Shown: piece after piece, positions 17,987 to 26,654 of the stretch
Layout of the letters: every line of letters starts with the position of its first letter
How positions within the stretch are numbered: the first letter of the stretch is position 1
Assembly: GCA_029978335.1 (NCBI GenBank)
Contig: JAPOJQ010000009.1
Location: 1-61,303 of the forward strand
Origin: Actinomycetota bacterium
GTDB lineage: Bacteria; Actinomycetota; Acidimicrobiia; Acidimicrobiales; Ilumatobacteraceae
Direction of reading: 5' to 3'
Length of the DNA stretch: 61,303 bases
Made by a program: the position numbers and the translations under genes
The notes under the pieces: model-generated
What the model was told of the DNA's origin: nothing
Database searches by the model: none
Seen by the model: only the letters and a program-made list of their open reading frames with translations

Positions 17987-19129
17987 TCACCAGATGATGC
18001 CGACCAACGCTGCAGCTGCTCGGACGTCGCAACCAGCCGTAGCGCTGACATCAATGGCACGCAGCGCCTCGGGAGTGTCCAGATCCCGATCGAGATGGGC
18101 CCGCACCACTTCGAGCAGTTCGGCATCAGGCGCGCCGACGGCCGCTCGCCACACCCCCAGACGCTCTTGGCTTCGAGCCATCAACCCATCGTCCCACTCC
18201 CACTCGACGCGGTAGTGGTGGTCGATGATGCCAAGGCGGATCACCATTGGATCCCATTCGCTGCGAAGTTGGTCGATGAAGACGAGATTGCCGAGACTCT
18301 TCGACATCTTCTCGCCATCTTTAGAAATCAGCGCCGTGTGCATCCAGTGGCGAACAAATGGCGCCCCAGTGGTTGATTCGGATTGAGCGCGCTCACATTC
18401 GTGATGAGGGAAGATGAGGTCGGCGCCACCGCCGTGAAGGTCGATCGTAGGACCCAGCTCACGCAGCGCCAGCGCGCTGCATTCAACATGCCAACCTGGA
18501 CGACCTGCTCCCCAGGGCGTGTCCCAGGCCGGTTCATCACTTGCTGAGGGTTGCCAGAGCACGAAGTCCAGTGGATGGCGCTTGTTGGGATCCGCGACGT
18601 TGCCGCCGCGTTGGGCCGCCAGAGCAGTCATCGTGGAACGGTCGTACCCGCTCACGGTGCCGAACTTCTCGAATGTCGTGACGTCGAAATACACCGAACC
18701 GCCAGCCACGTAGGCGTGGCCCTTGTCGAGTACCGCTTGAATCAGCCGGCGAATGTCAGCAATGGCCGATGACGCCCTCGGCGCCGATGCAACCGCAAGC
18801 GCGTTGAGCGCTTCCATGTCGGCGTTGAATCGAGCCTCCTCTCCCCCAGCAAGATCGAGGTAGTGGACACCGAGCTCGCGAGCCTTTGCAAACAAAGGGT
18901 CGTCAACATCGGTCACGTTCCGCACACAACGCACCTGATGCCCGCGATCGATAAGGCGTCGCTGCAACACGTCGTAGGCCAGAAACGTCGCTGCATGTCC
19001 GAGGTGCGTAGCGTCGTACGGCGTGATCCCACACACGTACATGAGCACGTTCGTTGGCGGGTCAAAGTCAACAATCTCACGTCGCGCCGTGTCGTAAAGG
19101 CGCATCGGCACGGCGGATTGGGACGTCAC
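17987..19129 (-). CDS. mshC: Cysteine:1D-myo-inosityl 2-amino-2-deoxy-alpha-D-glucopyranoside ligase (MshC)
   Basis: MshC ligates cysteine to GlcN-inositol, the third step of mycothiol synthesis; it descends from cysteinyl-tRNA synthetase. The 380-residue product has VCGITPYDATHLGHAATF (Cys33, HLGH 42-45), which is the MshC form, whereas CysRS reads VCGPTVYDYxHIGH/N. Also present are WHVECSALAL and HHECERAQ zinc-site segments and KMSKSLGN. It lacks a full anticodon-binding domain, as expected. The GTG at 19129 overlaps the npdG stop. Slightly shorter than mycobacterial MshC, at the C-terminus. Confidence 0.92.
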   Translation of the reverse strand: MTSQSAVPMRLYDTARREIVDFDPPTNVLMYVCGITPYDATHLGHAATFLAYDVLQRRLIDRGHQVRCVRNVTDVDDPLFAKARELGVHYLDLAGGEEARFNADMEALNALAVASAPRASSAIADIRRLIQAVLDKGHAYVAGGSVYFDVTTFEKFGTVSGYDRSTMTALAAQRGGNVADPNKRHPLDFVLWQPSASDEPAWDTPWGAGRPGWHVECSALALRELGPTIDLHGGGADLIFPHHECERAQSESTTGAPFVRHWMHTALISKDGEKMSKSLGNLVFIDQLRSEWDPMVIRLGIIDHHYRVEWEWDDGLMARSQERLGVWRAAVGAPDAELLEVVRAHLDRDLDTPEALRAIDVSATAGCDVRAAAALVGIIW

Positions 19130-19818
19130 GCGTTCGCCCCTGATGGCGATGCAACTATTGCTGGCTCGCGGATGCCCGTGAGTTTCGGTGCAACGCGCGT
19201 CTTGTACCGGACATTCAATTGCAAGAGCACTGCCGTGAACGCCTCGATCGCAGTGGCGTTCGACAGTTCGCCGGCATCCAGCGGTCGACATCCCGGTATC
19301 GCAGCCACAATCTCTGACACTGTGGTGACAGCGGAACGATCATCTCCACAGATCAACACATCGGAATCAATGGGATGACCGATCAGACCGAGTTCTTTTG
19401 CCGGCAAATGGTGAAACGCAGCCACCACGTGACAATCGGGCACAGCCGCCTGCACGTGTGCGGCGACGCTGCCTCGTGGAGGGACGAGCGGTTGGAATTC
19501 GTTGCCCACTTTGACCAGCGCATTCGCCATGCTGACGAGCACTTTCCCCCGCATCGCCCGAGCGTGTTCTTGGGCCGTCGTTGCAGCAGAATCCCACGGC
19601 GTTGCAATGATGACGAGCTCGCAATCGGCAGCAGCATGATTGTCGCCATACCCGAGTGAGTTGGCGAGTTCTGGATGTAACTCGACGTACCGATCCCGAG
19701 CCTCCATAGCCCGATACTTCGATCGTGAACCAATGATGGCGTGATGGCCAATGCTGGCAAGCCTGGCGGCCAGGGCACTGCCTGCTGGGCCGCTTCCCCC
19801 GATGATGCCGATGCGCAT
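19126..19818 (-). CDS. npdG: F420-dependent NADP oxidoreductase (Fno type)
   Basis: This enzyme transfers hydride between NADPH and coenzyme F420, supplying reduced F420. The 230-residue product begins MRIGIIGGSGPAGSALA, a Rossmann nucleotide motif, followed by HHAIIGSR, whose Ser-Arg pair fits NADP binding, and VISMANALV-like and AAFHHLPAKEL segments typical of Fno proteins. The ATG at 19818 starts directly before the Rossmann fold. It is coupled to mshC downstream. The LLM-class enzyme at 34.5 kb is a potential user of F420. Confidence 0.87.
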   Translation of the reverse strand: MRIGIIGGSGPAGSALAARLASIGHHAIIGSRSKYRAMEARDRYVELHPELANSLGYGDNHAAADCELVIIATPWDSAATTAQEHARAMRGKVLVSMANALVKVGNEFQPLVPPRGSVAAHVQAAVPDCHVVAAFHHLPAKELGLIGHPIDSDVLICGDDRSAVTTVSEIVAAIPGCRPLDAGELSNATAIEAFTAVLLQLNVRYKTRVAPKLTGIREPAIVASPSGANA

Positions 19819-19820
19819 AA

Positions 19821-19833
19821 TGCGATCATCGCA
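19821..19833. promoter_or_regulatory. 13-base palindrome in the npdG-fabI divergent intergenic region
   Basis: TGCGAT-C-ATCGCA is a perfect inverted repeat with six-base arms. It begins two bases upstream of the npdG start codon, within the 56-base region between npdG (minus) and fabI (plus). Its place makes it a candidate operator or 5' hairpin for npdG. No regulator is encoded next to it, so the link is inference. Confidence 0.35.
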
Positions 19834-19874
19834 CATCGCTCATCACGATCGACGAGACGACTACCGTCGGCGCT

Positions 19875-20642
19875 ATGGGAATCCTTGCCGGTAAACGAAT
19901 CGTGATCACTGGAGTCCTGACCGATGCCTCGCTGGCATTCAGCGTCGCCCGAATTGCGCTCGAAGAGGGCGCCGAGGTAATTCTCACCGGGGCTGGGCGA
20001 GGGCTCTCGTTGACTCGCCGCACCGCCCGGAAACTGGGCGACAACATCGAGGTGCTCGAACTTGATGTCACGGTTCCCGAACAGGTGATCGCAGCGCGTG
20101 ACGCCGTTGCTCAGCGCTGGGATCGCGTTGACGGCGTGCTCCACGCAATTGGCTTCGCCCCAGCGTCATGCCTTGGCGACAACTTCTTTGACGCGCCATG
20201 GGAGGACGTGGCCACTGCGATGCACATCTCGACGTACTCGCTCAAAGTCCTGGCCGATGCATTTGTCCCATTGATGACCAGCGGAGGATCGATCGTTGGT
20301 CTCGACTTCGATAATCAACAAGCGTGGCCAGCGTACAACTGGATGGGCGTTGCAAAATCAGCGCTTCAGAGCCTCTCGCGCTACCTCGCTCGTGAACTTG
20401 GACCGAGCGCTATCCGGTGCAACCTGGTCGCGGCCGGACCAATCAAGACGATGGCAGCAAAGTCAATTCCTGGATTCGCACTGTTTGAGGACACCTGGGA
20501 TGGACGAGCGCCGTTGGGATGGGACGTTGAGGACGCGGTTCCCGTCGCTCGAGCATGCGTGGCGCTGTTGTCCGACTGGTTTCCTGCCACGACCGGCGAG
20601 ATTGTTCACGTTGACGGCGGATATCACGCCGTCGGTGCGTGA
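19875..20642 (+). CDS. fabI: Enoyl-[acyl-carrier-protein] reductase (NADH)
   Basis: FabI/InhA reduces the enoyl-ACP double bond in the last step of each fatty acid elongation round. The 255-residue SDR-fold protein begins MGILAGKRIVITGVLTDASLAF and has LDVTVPEQ, the active-site Tyr-x6-Lys in YNWMGVAKSAL, and VAAGPIKTMAAKSIPGF, all closer to actinobacterial InhA than to FabG. It is transcribed alone on the plus strand, divergent from npdG and converging on the aldo/keto reductase with one base between the stops. Confidence 0.94.
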   Translation: MGILAGKRIVITGVLTDASLAFSVARIALEEGAEVILTGAGRGLSLTRRTARKLGDNIEVLELDVTVPEQVIAARDAVAQRWDRVDGVLHAIGFAPASCLGDNFFDAPWEDVATAMHISTYSLKVLADAFVPLMTSGGSIVGLDFDNQQAWPAYNWMGVAKSALQSLSRYLARELGPSAIRCNLVAAGPIKTMAAKSIPGFALFEDTWDGRAPLGWDVEDAVPVARACVALLSDWFPATTGEIVHVDGGYHAVGA

Positions 20643-20643
20643 A

Positions 20644-21627
20644 TCAACCGATCGCGCGAGTGATCTCGTCAGCAACGTCACTCGTCAACAGTGGAATCAC
20701 GTCAAGGGCGCCGAAGTTCTCCTTGACTTGTGACGCGCGACTCGCTCCCGTAATGACGCTCGAGACCATTGGATGAAGGGTGCACCAGGCAATGGCGAGT
20801 TGCGCCATCGAACAGCCGAGGCGATCAGCAATCGGACGCAGACGTTCAATCCGGGCCAGTGCCTTGTCATCGGTCATCCGGTCACGTAGCCACTCATAGC
20901 CGGCCAGCGCGCCGCGCGAATCGTCGGGAATCCCGTCGCGGTACTTCCCGGTCAGAAGTCCCGAGGCCAACGGACTCCAGATCGTGTTGCCATACCCCGT
21001 CTCAGCGTGAAGACGCGCGTACTCGATCTCGACCCGGCGACGTTCGATCAGGTTGTACTGAGATTGCTCAGTGACCGGGGCGTGGAGATGATGACGATCC
21101 GCAAGATCGATCGCCTGACGGATCTCGTCGGCTGACCACTCGCTCGTACCCCAGTACAACGCCTTGCCAGCACTGATCATGTCGCTCATCGCCCACACCG
21201 TCTCCAGAATCGGCGTTGCAGGATCGGGGCGATGGCAGTAGACAACGTCGACGAAATCGAGCTGAAGTCGCTCAAGCGATCCGTCGATGGCCTGCATCAA
21301 ATACTTTCGGTTCAAGGTGTTGCGCATATTCGGATCAGCACCATGAATCCCCCAGAACAACTTGGTGGTGATCACGTACGACCACCGTGGCCATGCGAGG
21401 TCTCTCAAGGCGCGACCCATAATCGATTCGCTACGACCACCTGCATACGCCTCAGCGTTATCGAAGAAGTTGCATCCAGCATCGTGTGCCGCCTGCATGC
21501 ACTCAAGCGCAGGATCATCCGCCATCTGAGTATCGAAGGTGACCCAACTGCCGAATGACAGCACGCTGACCTTGAGGCCACTCGCGCCAAGTCGACGGTA
21601 CTCCATGTTCTTTTCAGGAATTGCCAT
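20644..21627 (-). CDS. Aldo/keto reductase (Kv-beta/YghZ-like)
   Basis: An NADPH-dependent oxidoreductase of the AKR superfamily, 327 residues. The catalytic tetrad is visible as Asp and Tyr in [12 protein letters not shown], Lys in ITTKLFWG and His in VYCHRPDP. The N-terminus [19 protein letters not shown] and the [17 protein letters not shown]-like C-terminal cofactor region match the potassium-channel beta subunit-like branch, whose substrates are mostly unknown small aldehydes. An in-frame ATG a few codons downstream (before EYRRLG) is an alternative start. It lies 27 bases downstream of hisF. Confidence 0.88.
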   Translation of the reverse strand: MAIPEKNMEYRRLGASGLKVSVLSFGSWVTFDTQMADDPALECMQAAHDAGCNFFDNAEAYAGGRSESIMGRALRDLAWPRWSYVITTKLFWGIHGADPNMRNTLNRKYLMQAIDGSLERLQLDFVDVVYCHRPDPATPILETVWAMSDMISAGKALYWGTSEWSADEIRQAIDLADRHHLHAPVTEQSQYNLIERRRVEIEYARLHAETGYGNTIWSPLASGLLTGKYRDGIPDDSRGALAGYEWLRDRMTDDKALARIERLRPIADRLGCSMAQLAIAWCTLHPMVSSVITGASRASQVKENFGALDVIPLLTSDVADEITRAIG

Positions 21628-21654
21628 GAGCCGAAACTATCGCCCTAGTGACGG

Positions 21655-22413
21655 CTAGGTCGGACGAACAACAATTCCCACAGACGACATCATCTGCTTT
21701 GCCTCGGAGATGGTGTACTCGCCGAAGTGAAAGATGGAGGCGGCGAGCACTGCATCGACTCCCCCATCCCGAACGCCGTCAACAAGGTGCTCGAGCGAAC
21801 CCACTCCACCACTTGCGATGACGGGCACGTTCACCCGTGAAGTGACCGCAGCGTTGAGTTCGTTGTCGAAGCCCAACTTCGTGCCATCGCGATCCATCGA
21901 GGTGAGCAGGATTTCCCCAGCTCCGGCGGCTGCTGCCTGTTCGATCCACTCAACAGCATCGATACCCGTCGGTGTTCGTCCCCCATGGAGGTACACCTCC
22001 AATCCCGAGTCATTACGGCGGGCATCAACTGCACACACCACGCATTGCGCACCGAATTCATCTGCAATCTCTGAGATCACCCTTGGTCGTTGGACAGCGG
22101 CTGTGTTCACACTGACTTTGTCCGCTCCGGCTCGAAGCATTGCTCGAGCGTCCTCAAGGGTGCGGATGCCACCACCAACGGTGAACGGGATGAACACGGT
22201 ACTCGCCACTGCGTGCACCATGTCGAGCACCGTCGAACGGCGATCGCTCGAGGCGGTGATATCGAGGAACACCAGTTCGTCAGCGCCTTCAGCGTCGTAC
22301 CGGGCCGCCAATTCCACCGGATCGCCCGCATCACGCAATCCAACGAAGTTCACACCCTTCACCACACGGCCGGCATCAACATCGAGGCATGGGATGACCC
22401 TGATGGCCTTCAC
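21655..22413 (-). CDS. hisF: Imidazole glycerol phosphate synthase cyclase subunit
   Basis: HisF uses ammonia from HisH to convert PRFAR to imidazole glycerol phosphate and AICAR. The 252-residue barrel starts with [19 protein letters not shown] and has the catalytic Asp in CLDVD and the second in [14 protein letters not shown], plus [15 protein letters not shown] phosphate-binding loop. The GTG start overlaps the hisA stop by four bases (GTGA). It is the last gene of a hisC-B-H-A-F operon. Confidence 0.97.
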   Translation of the reverse strand: MKAIRVIPCLDVDAGRVVKGVNFVGLRDAGDPVELAARYDAEGADELVFLDITASSDRRSTVLDMVHAVASTVFIPFTVGGGIRTLEDARAMLRAGADKVSVNTAAVQRPRVISEIADEFGAQCVVCAVDARRNDSGLEVYLHGGRTPTGIDAVEWIEQAAAAGAGEILLTSMDRDGTKLGFDNELNAAVTSRVNVPVIASGGVGSLEHLVDGVRDGGVDAVLAASIFHFGEYTISEAKQMMSSVGIVVRPT

Positions 22414-23135
22414 GACGTGCCCTTCAGCAGAGTGACTGCTTCAGCAACATCAACACGGCCCTCGTACACCGCGCGACCGGTGATGATGCCCCACAATCCG
22501 TCAATCTTTGCGAGCGCCGCGATGTCATCGAGACTCGACACACCGCCGCTCGCCACCACCGGAGTGCCCGTCGCTGCTACCGCATCAGTAAGCCCCGAAA
22601 TGTCAGGGCCTTCGAGCATTCCGTCACGCGAAATGTCGGTAATGACAAACGCCGAAGCCGCCGTGAACATCCCCAGCGCGTCGGTCAGCAACAACTCGGA
22701 GTCCTGCGTCCAACCCTGCGTTGCAACTCGGCCTGATCGGTGGTCAAGACCAACGGCGACTGGAACGATCTCAGCCACTGCTGCAACGAGTGGTGGATCG
22801 GCGACGGCTGCAGAACCCATGACCACGCGGGAAACACCGGCGCTACAAAGGGCCCGAGCATCGGCGAGGGTTCGCACTCCGCCGCCCGTCTGAACGGCTG
22901 CAACACCCTTTGTTGCCGCCACGACACGGTTGATCACTTCGCGATTGATCGGACCTGCACCCTTGGCGGCATCGAGATCAACGATATGAATCCACGTAGC
23001 CCCAGCCTCTACAAAGGACAGGGCCACGCTGACTGGATCGTCGCCGTACTCGGTCTCCCGGTTGTAATCACCCTGGGCGAGACGCACAACACGGCCGCCC
23101 CTCACGTCGATCGCGGGAAGCAACACAGGCTTCAT
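22410..23135 (-). CDS. hisA: ProFAR isomerase
   Basis: HisA isomerises ProFAR to PRFAR, the substrate of HisFH. The 241-residue barrel begins [23 protein letters not shown], with the catalytic Asp in AIDVRGG and the second Asp in [15 protein letters not shown]. Actinobacteria often encode the bifunctional PriA here; the segment [15 protein letters not shown] looks like ordinary HisA rather than PriA, although this is a judgement by eye. The ATG overlaps the hisH stop (ATGA), which settles the start. Confidence 0.93.
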   Translation of the reverse strand: MKPVLLPAIDVRGGRVVRLAQGDYNRETEYGDDPVSVALSFVEAGATWIHIVDLDAAKGAGPINREVINRVVAATKGVAAVQTGGGVRTLADARALCSAGVSRVVMGSAAVADPPLVAAVAEIVPVAVGLDHRSGRVATQGWTQDSELLLTDALGMFTAASAFVITDISRDGMLEGPDISGLTDAVAATGTPVVASGGVSSLDDIAALAKIDGLWGIITGRAVYEGRVDVAEAVTLLKGTS

Positions 23136-23764
23136 CGACCACCGCCAATGCTGGTCACCCAACGAGACAGCATGGAAAGACCGGCGTGTGACGACTTCTC
23201 GGGGTGAAATTGGGTCGCAAGAATTGAGCCGCTTCGCACCACCGCCACCACATCAGTTCCATACGAGACGGTCGCAACCACCATCGCACGATCGGCAGGA
23301 ACTGCGCTCAACGAGTGCACGAAGTACATCCAATCGCTCTCGGTTTGAGAACCGTCGAAGACGGGATCGTCCCGGTGGATCGTCAGTTGGTTCCATTGCA
23401 TCTGTGGTCGTTTGACCGACTCGGGCAGCCACTTGATCGACCCTTTAATAAGACCGAGTCCCATGACCCCTGGGCTCTCCTCAGAACCTTCAAACAGCAT
23501 CTGCATTCCCACGCAGATTCCGAGAAATGGCCGACCTGATGTCGCCGCATCTGCCACGACACCGTCAAGTGAGCGTTCGCGCAACGCGTCCATACATGCG
23601 CCAAAGCTGCCGACACCCGGAAGGACAACGGCGTCTGCGGTTCGAATCACCTCGTGATCATCGGTCAACGTTGCTGACGCGCCCACATGCACGAGAGCCT
23701 TGTGCGCGGAATGAAGGTTGCCGATGCCGTAGTCGACGACAGCGATGCTTCTCGACAACGTCAC
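23132..23764 (-). CDS. hisH: Imidazole glycerol phosphate synthase glutaminase subunit
   Basis: HisH provides ammonia to HisF. The 210-residue class I amidotransferase has AVVDYGIGNLHSA at the N-terminus, VVLPGVGSFGACM, the nucleophile elbow GICVGMQML and the His-Glu pair in TQFHPEKS. The GTG at 23764 overlaps the hisB stop by four bases; the longer upstream reading is not family-like. Confidence 0.96.
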   Translation of the reverse strand: MTLSRSIAVVDYGIGNLHSAHKALVHVGASATLTDDHEVIRTADAVVLPGVGSFGACMDALRERSLDGVVADAATSGRPFLGICVGMQMLFEGSEESPGVMGLGLIKGSIKWLPESVKRPQMQWNQLTIHRDDPVFDGSQTESDWMYFVHSLSAVPADRAMVVATVSYGTDVVAVVRSGSILATQFHPEKSSHAGLSMLSRWVTSIGGGR

Positions 23765-24369
23765 AAAACGCCTTTGGTTGACGGAATTGCCGTGCCATCG
23801 ATTCGAACGGCATCGCGAAGGCACCGGGCAAGACCTTTGAAGGCGGCCTCGATGATGTGATGAGCGTTACGCCCGCGAACGAGGTCAACGTGGAGCGTCA
23901 TCGCCGCCGATGTGGCAAACGAGGCGATCGCATGCTCAGCGAGTTGGGGATCGAACGGTGGCGTGCCGAGGGGCAGCACTTCTGGCATGGGTACGTGCCA
24001 CTCGACGTGCGGGCGACCAGAGAGGTCGAGGGCAATGTCGATCAACGCTTCGTCAAGTGGAAACCGCCCACTGGCAAATCGTCGAACTCCCTTCTTGTCG
24101 CCAAGTGCCTGCCGGAGTGCCTCACCCAGCGCAAGCGATGTGTCCTCGACGGTGTGATGCGAATCGACGTCCAAGTCGCCGGTGGTGGCGACCATCAGGT
24201 CGAACCCACCGTGGCGTGCGAGCTGTTCGAGCATGTGATCGAAAAAAGGCAGTCCCGTGCTGATCTGCGCCAGGCCGCTGCCATCGAGTGAGATTTCCAC
24301 GTTGACCGTGGTCTCCTTTGTCGTACGAGCGACGCGACCGAGGCGATGCGTGTTGAGCTGTTCAGCCAT
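23761..24369 (-). CDS. hisB: Imidazoleglycerol-phosphate dehydratase
   Basis: Dehydrates imidazole glycerol phosphate to imidazole acetol phosphate. The 202-residue monofunctional enzyme has the manganese-binding repeats DSHHTVEDTSLALG and NAHHIIEAAFKGLARCL and the linking STGLPFFDHML segment. It overlaps the hisC stop by eight bases and the hisH start by four. No HisN-type phosphatase domain is fused to it, unlike the enterobacterial HisB. Confidence 0.96.
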   Translation of the reverse strand: MAEQLNTHRLGRVARTTKETTVNVEISLDGSGLAQISTGLPFFDHMLEQLARHGGFDLMVATTGDLDVDSHHTVEDTSLALGEALRQALGDKKGVRRFASGRFPLDEALIDIALDLSGRPHVEWHVPMPEVLPLGTPPFDPQLAEHAIASFATSAAMTLHVDLVRGRNAHHIIEAAFKGLARCLRDAVRIDGTAIPSTKGVL

Positions 24370-25420
24370 TTCTGGACTCCTTCAGTGCTTCGATGAAGCG
24401 GTCGTTCTCACTCGGCGTACCGACGGTGACACGAAGCCAACCACTTAGACCACGCCAATTCGAGCAGTCACGTACTAACACCCCTCGACTGACCAGCGAT
24501 GACCACGTCGCGGACGCATTGCCACCTCGGGGTGAGAAGAGTACGAAGTTGGCGTCGCTTGGAACGACACGCGCACCCAGCGCATCAAGTCGGGTCGTGA
24601 GTCGCTCGCGTTCGCTCACAATGGAGGCGACACGCTGATCCATCTCCTCGACGTGGCTCAGTGCAACAAGTCCAGCAAGTTGGGTGACGCTGTCGAGGTG
24701 GTACGGCAGCACGGTGTTCCAGAGGTTGGCAACAATTGCTTCGGGACCGACCAGGTAGCCAAGTCGTGCGGCCGCCATGCTCCAGGTTTTTGAGAAAGTC
24801 CGCGACACGACAAGAGGGCGATCGTCTGCGATCATCGGAATAGCGCTCCACCGACCGAACTCTGCATAGGCCTCGTCGACCACAAGCAACGCACCACAGG
24901 AGTCGAGAATGAGGTCGACCATCTCAATCGGCTCACTCATGCCCGTTGGATTATTCGGTGACGTGAGAAATACCACGCTTGGATCAGTCGAAGCGAGAAA
25001 CTCACGAACCGCGCCTGGGTCCAGCGTGAAATCACTGCGGCGGTCAAGCGTGGCGACGGTGGCCCCGGAGACCCTCGCTATCTGGGCATGCATCTGATAG
25101 CCCGGCTCGAAGCAGACGACCGTACGTCCAGTTCCCGCGTACGTCAGTGCAACCGTTTGCAACACCTCGTTCGAACCATTCGCGAGAAAGACACCGCCCG
25201 GATCTCGTTGGTGGCGCTCAGCGACGGCTGACCGCAACGCCGTTGCGGTGCGATCGGGATAGCGATTCCACTTGATGTCGTGAAGACGAGCAGCGAGGTC
25301 ATCGACAAAGGCCTGTGGCGGCGGCAACGGTGACTCGTTGGTATTGAGTCGAACCTCGACATCGACTTGAGGCGAGTGATAGCCCGACAGAAATGTCAGG
25401 TCGGAACGAACCTCGATCAC
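24362..25420 (-). CDS. hisC: Histidinol-phosphate aminotransferase
   Basis: A PLP-dependent class I/II aminotransferase that makes histidinol phosphate from imidazole acetol phosphate and glutamate. The 352-residue protein shows RLNTNESPLPPP, ANGSNEVLQ, SPNNPTG and the PLP lysine in SRTFSKTWSMAAARLGYLVG (key residues SKTWS). The start is GTG at 25420. It heads the hisCBHAF operon; hisD, hisG, hisI and hisE are not in the window. The 62 bases upstream separate it from a divergently read small gene. Confidence 0.94.
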   Translation of the reverse strand: MIEVRSDLTFLSGYHSPQVDVEVRLNTNESPLPPPQAFVDDLAARLHDIKWNRYPDRTATALRSAVAERHQRDPGGVFLANGSNEVLQTVALTYAGTGRTVVCFEPGYQMHAQIARVSGATVATLDRRSDFTLDPGAVREFLASTDPSVVFLTSPNNPTGMSEPIEMVDLILDSCGALLVVDEAYAEFGRWSAIPMIADDRPLVVSRTFSKTWSMAAARLGYLVGPEAIVANLWNTVLPYHLDSVTQLAGLVALSHVEEMDQRVASIVSERERLTTRLDALGARVVPSDANFVLFSPRGGNASATWSSLVSRGVLVRDCSNWRGLSGWLRVTVGTPSENDRFIEALKESRNG

Positions 25421-25482
25421 ACCCGCAGGCTACCGATCCTGCCGTGTAGGCCATCGCTCCTCTTCGCGCCTAGGTTCATCCC

Positions 25483-25683
25483 ATGGGTTCGATGTCCAGT
25501 CTCGCGGCCGAAGTGGCCGCACTCGCTGAATTGCTCGGTCGCTCTCGCGACCGCCTCGTTGGACTCACCGAGCCGTTGAACGCCTCTGAGCACGAAGATG
25601 TGTTGGCATCGTTGTACGAGGCCGAACGGCTGCTCCGAGCCGCAGAGCGCGCGCTGGTCAGGGCTGAGCGATCGCTCACTTGA
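25483..25683 (+). CDS. Small helical protein of unknown function, coupled to mshD
   Basis: A 66-residue product made almost wholly of helix-forming residues, with heptad-like hydrophobic spacing in AAEVAALAELLGRSRDRL and LYEAERLLRAAERALVRAE, so a two-helix coiled-coil hairpin is likely. It has no membrane segment, no cysteine and no motif I recognise. Its stop shares one base with the mshD start (TGATG), and a TAGGTT sequence about ten bases upstream of the ATG could be a -10 element of a leaderless transcript. Coupling to mshD is the main support that it is real. Confidence 0.6.
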   Translation: MGSMSSLAAEVAALAELLGRSRDRLVGLTEPLNASEHEDVLASLYEAERLLRAAERALVRAERSLT

Positions 25684-26654
25684 TGGCCGAAACATCGTGT
25701 CCACACGACTACCCTCACCGTGTGGAGGTTCGTCGGATCACATCTCAAGATCCGGCAGCCGTCGCGATGTTGTCCGAGTTCGTTGATCAGGCGGAACGTG
25801 CGCACGGCCATCCGTTGATTTCGGACAATGTTCGTCTCGTCTTGCGTGATTCATCAGGCGACGACGTATCCGCAGTACTCGCGGTTGCCGATCAGGAGCA
25901 CCTCGGGTGTGCCATTGCGTGCCCTGCCAATGGCAGCACGGTTGTTGAAGTTCTTGCTCCGCACGATCATTCGCTCGGCCCGCCAACTGAGTTGGTTGCA
26001 CGTCTCATTGAAGAGATCTCGCAATGCGGCCGGGCCACGTCGGAGTCGTTGGTGTGGTGGTGTCGGGGTCACGAACCGTGGGCGGATGCGGTGGCTACTC
26101 GACTCGGACTCGTCGAGCACCGGCGTTTGCTCCAGATGCGCGTACGGCTGTCGACCGATCGCATCGCCAACTACCGTACGTTCTCCGTTCCGACGCGATC
26201 GTTTCAGCCCGGCATCGACGATGCAGGCTGGCTTGCGCTGAACAATCGAGCATTCGCCGATCACGGAGAACAAGGCAATTGGAGTCCATCAGATCTTCGG
26301 CGGCGGCTCGCAGCTCCGTGGTTTGATGCTTCGGGATTCTTGCTTCATCCGGCCGAGGGCGCGCCATATGCGTTTTGCTGGACGAAGGTGCATCCTGCGG
26401 ATTCGCATGATCCTGCGCTTGGAGAGATTTATGTGATCGCTGTTGATCCCGATCATGCCGGCCAAGGGCTCGGACGCGCGCTGACCTGTGCCGGACTCGT
26501 ACACCTTGCCGAATGTGGCATCGACATCGGCATGCTCCATGTCGATGCATCGAATACTGCTGCGGTCAGCCTCTATCAGTCACTCGGCATGGTCGTCCAT
26601 CATGTCGATCGAGCGTTTCTCGTCCCCCAACGCGTCGTACCCTCTCACACGTGA
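25683..26654 (+). CDS. mshD: Mycothiol synthase (acetyl-CoA:Cys-GlcN-Ins acetyltransferase)
   Basis: MshD acetylates Cys-GlcN-Ins, the final step of mycothiol synthesis. The 323-residue protein has two GNAT domains, the first degenerate and the second carrying the acetyl-CoA loop VDPDHAGQGLGRALT. NNRAFADHGEQGNW, PWFDASGFLL, CWTKVHP and GEIYVIAVDP match mycobacterial MshD closely. The ATG at 25683 overlaps the previous stop; a GTG about twelve codons later is a possible alternative. Its stop overlaps the rlmN start (GTGA). Confidence 0.9.
   Translation: MAETSCPHDYPHRVEVRRITSQDPAAVAMLSEFVDQAERAHGHPLISDNVRLVLRDSSGDDVSAVLAVADQEHLGCAIACPANGSTVVEVLAPHDHSLGPPTELVARLIEEISQCGRATSESLVWWCRGHEPWADAVATRLGLVEHRRLLQMRVRLSTDRIANYRTFSVPTRSFQPGIDDAGWLALNNRAFADHGEQGNWSPSDLRRRLAAPWFDASGFLLHPAEGAPYAFCWTKVHPADSHDPALGEIYVIAVDPDHAGQGLGRALTCAGLVHLAECGIDIGMLHVDASNTAAVSLYQSLGMVVHHVDRAFLVPQRVVPSHT

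Noticed and set aside
22410-23135. Bifunctional PriA (HisA/TrpF) assignment
   Set aside because: The active-site loop around [15 protein letters not shown] looks like ordinary HisA; without trp genes in view I keep HisA.
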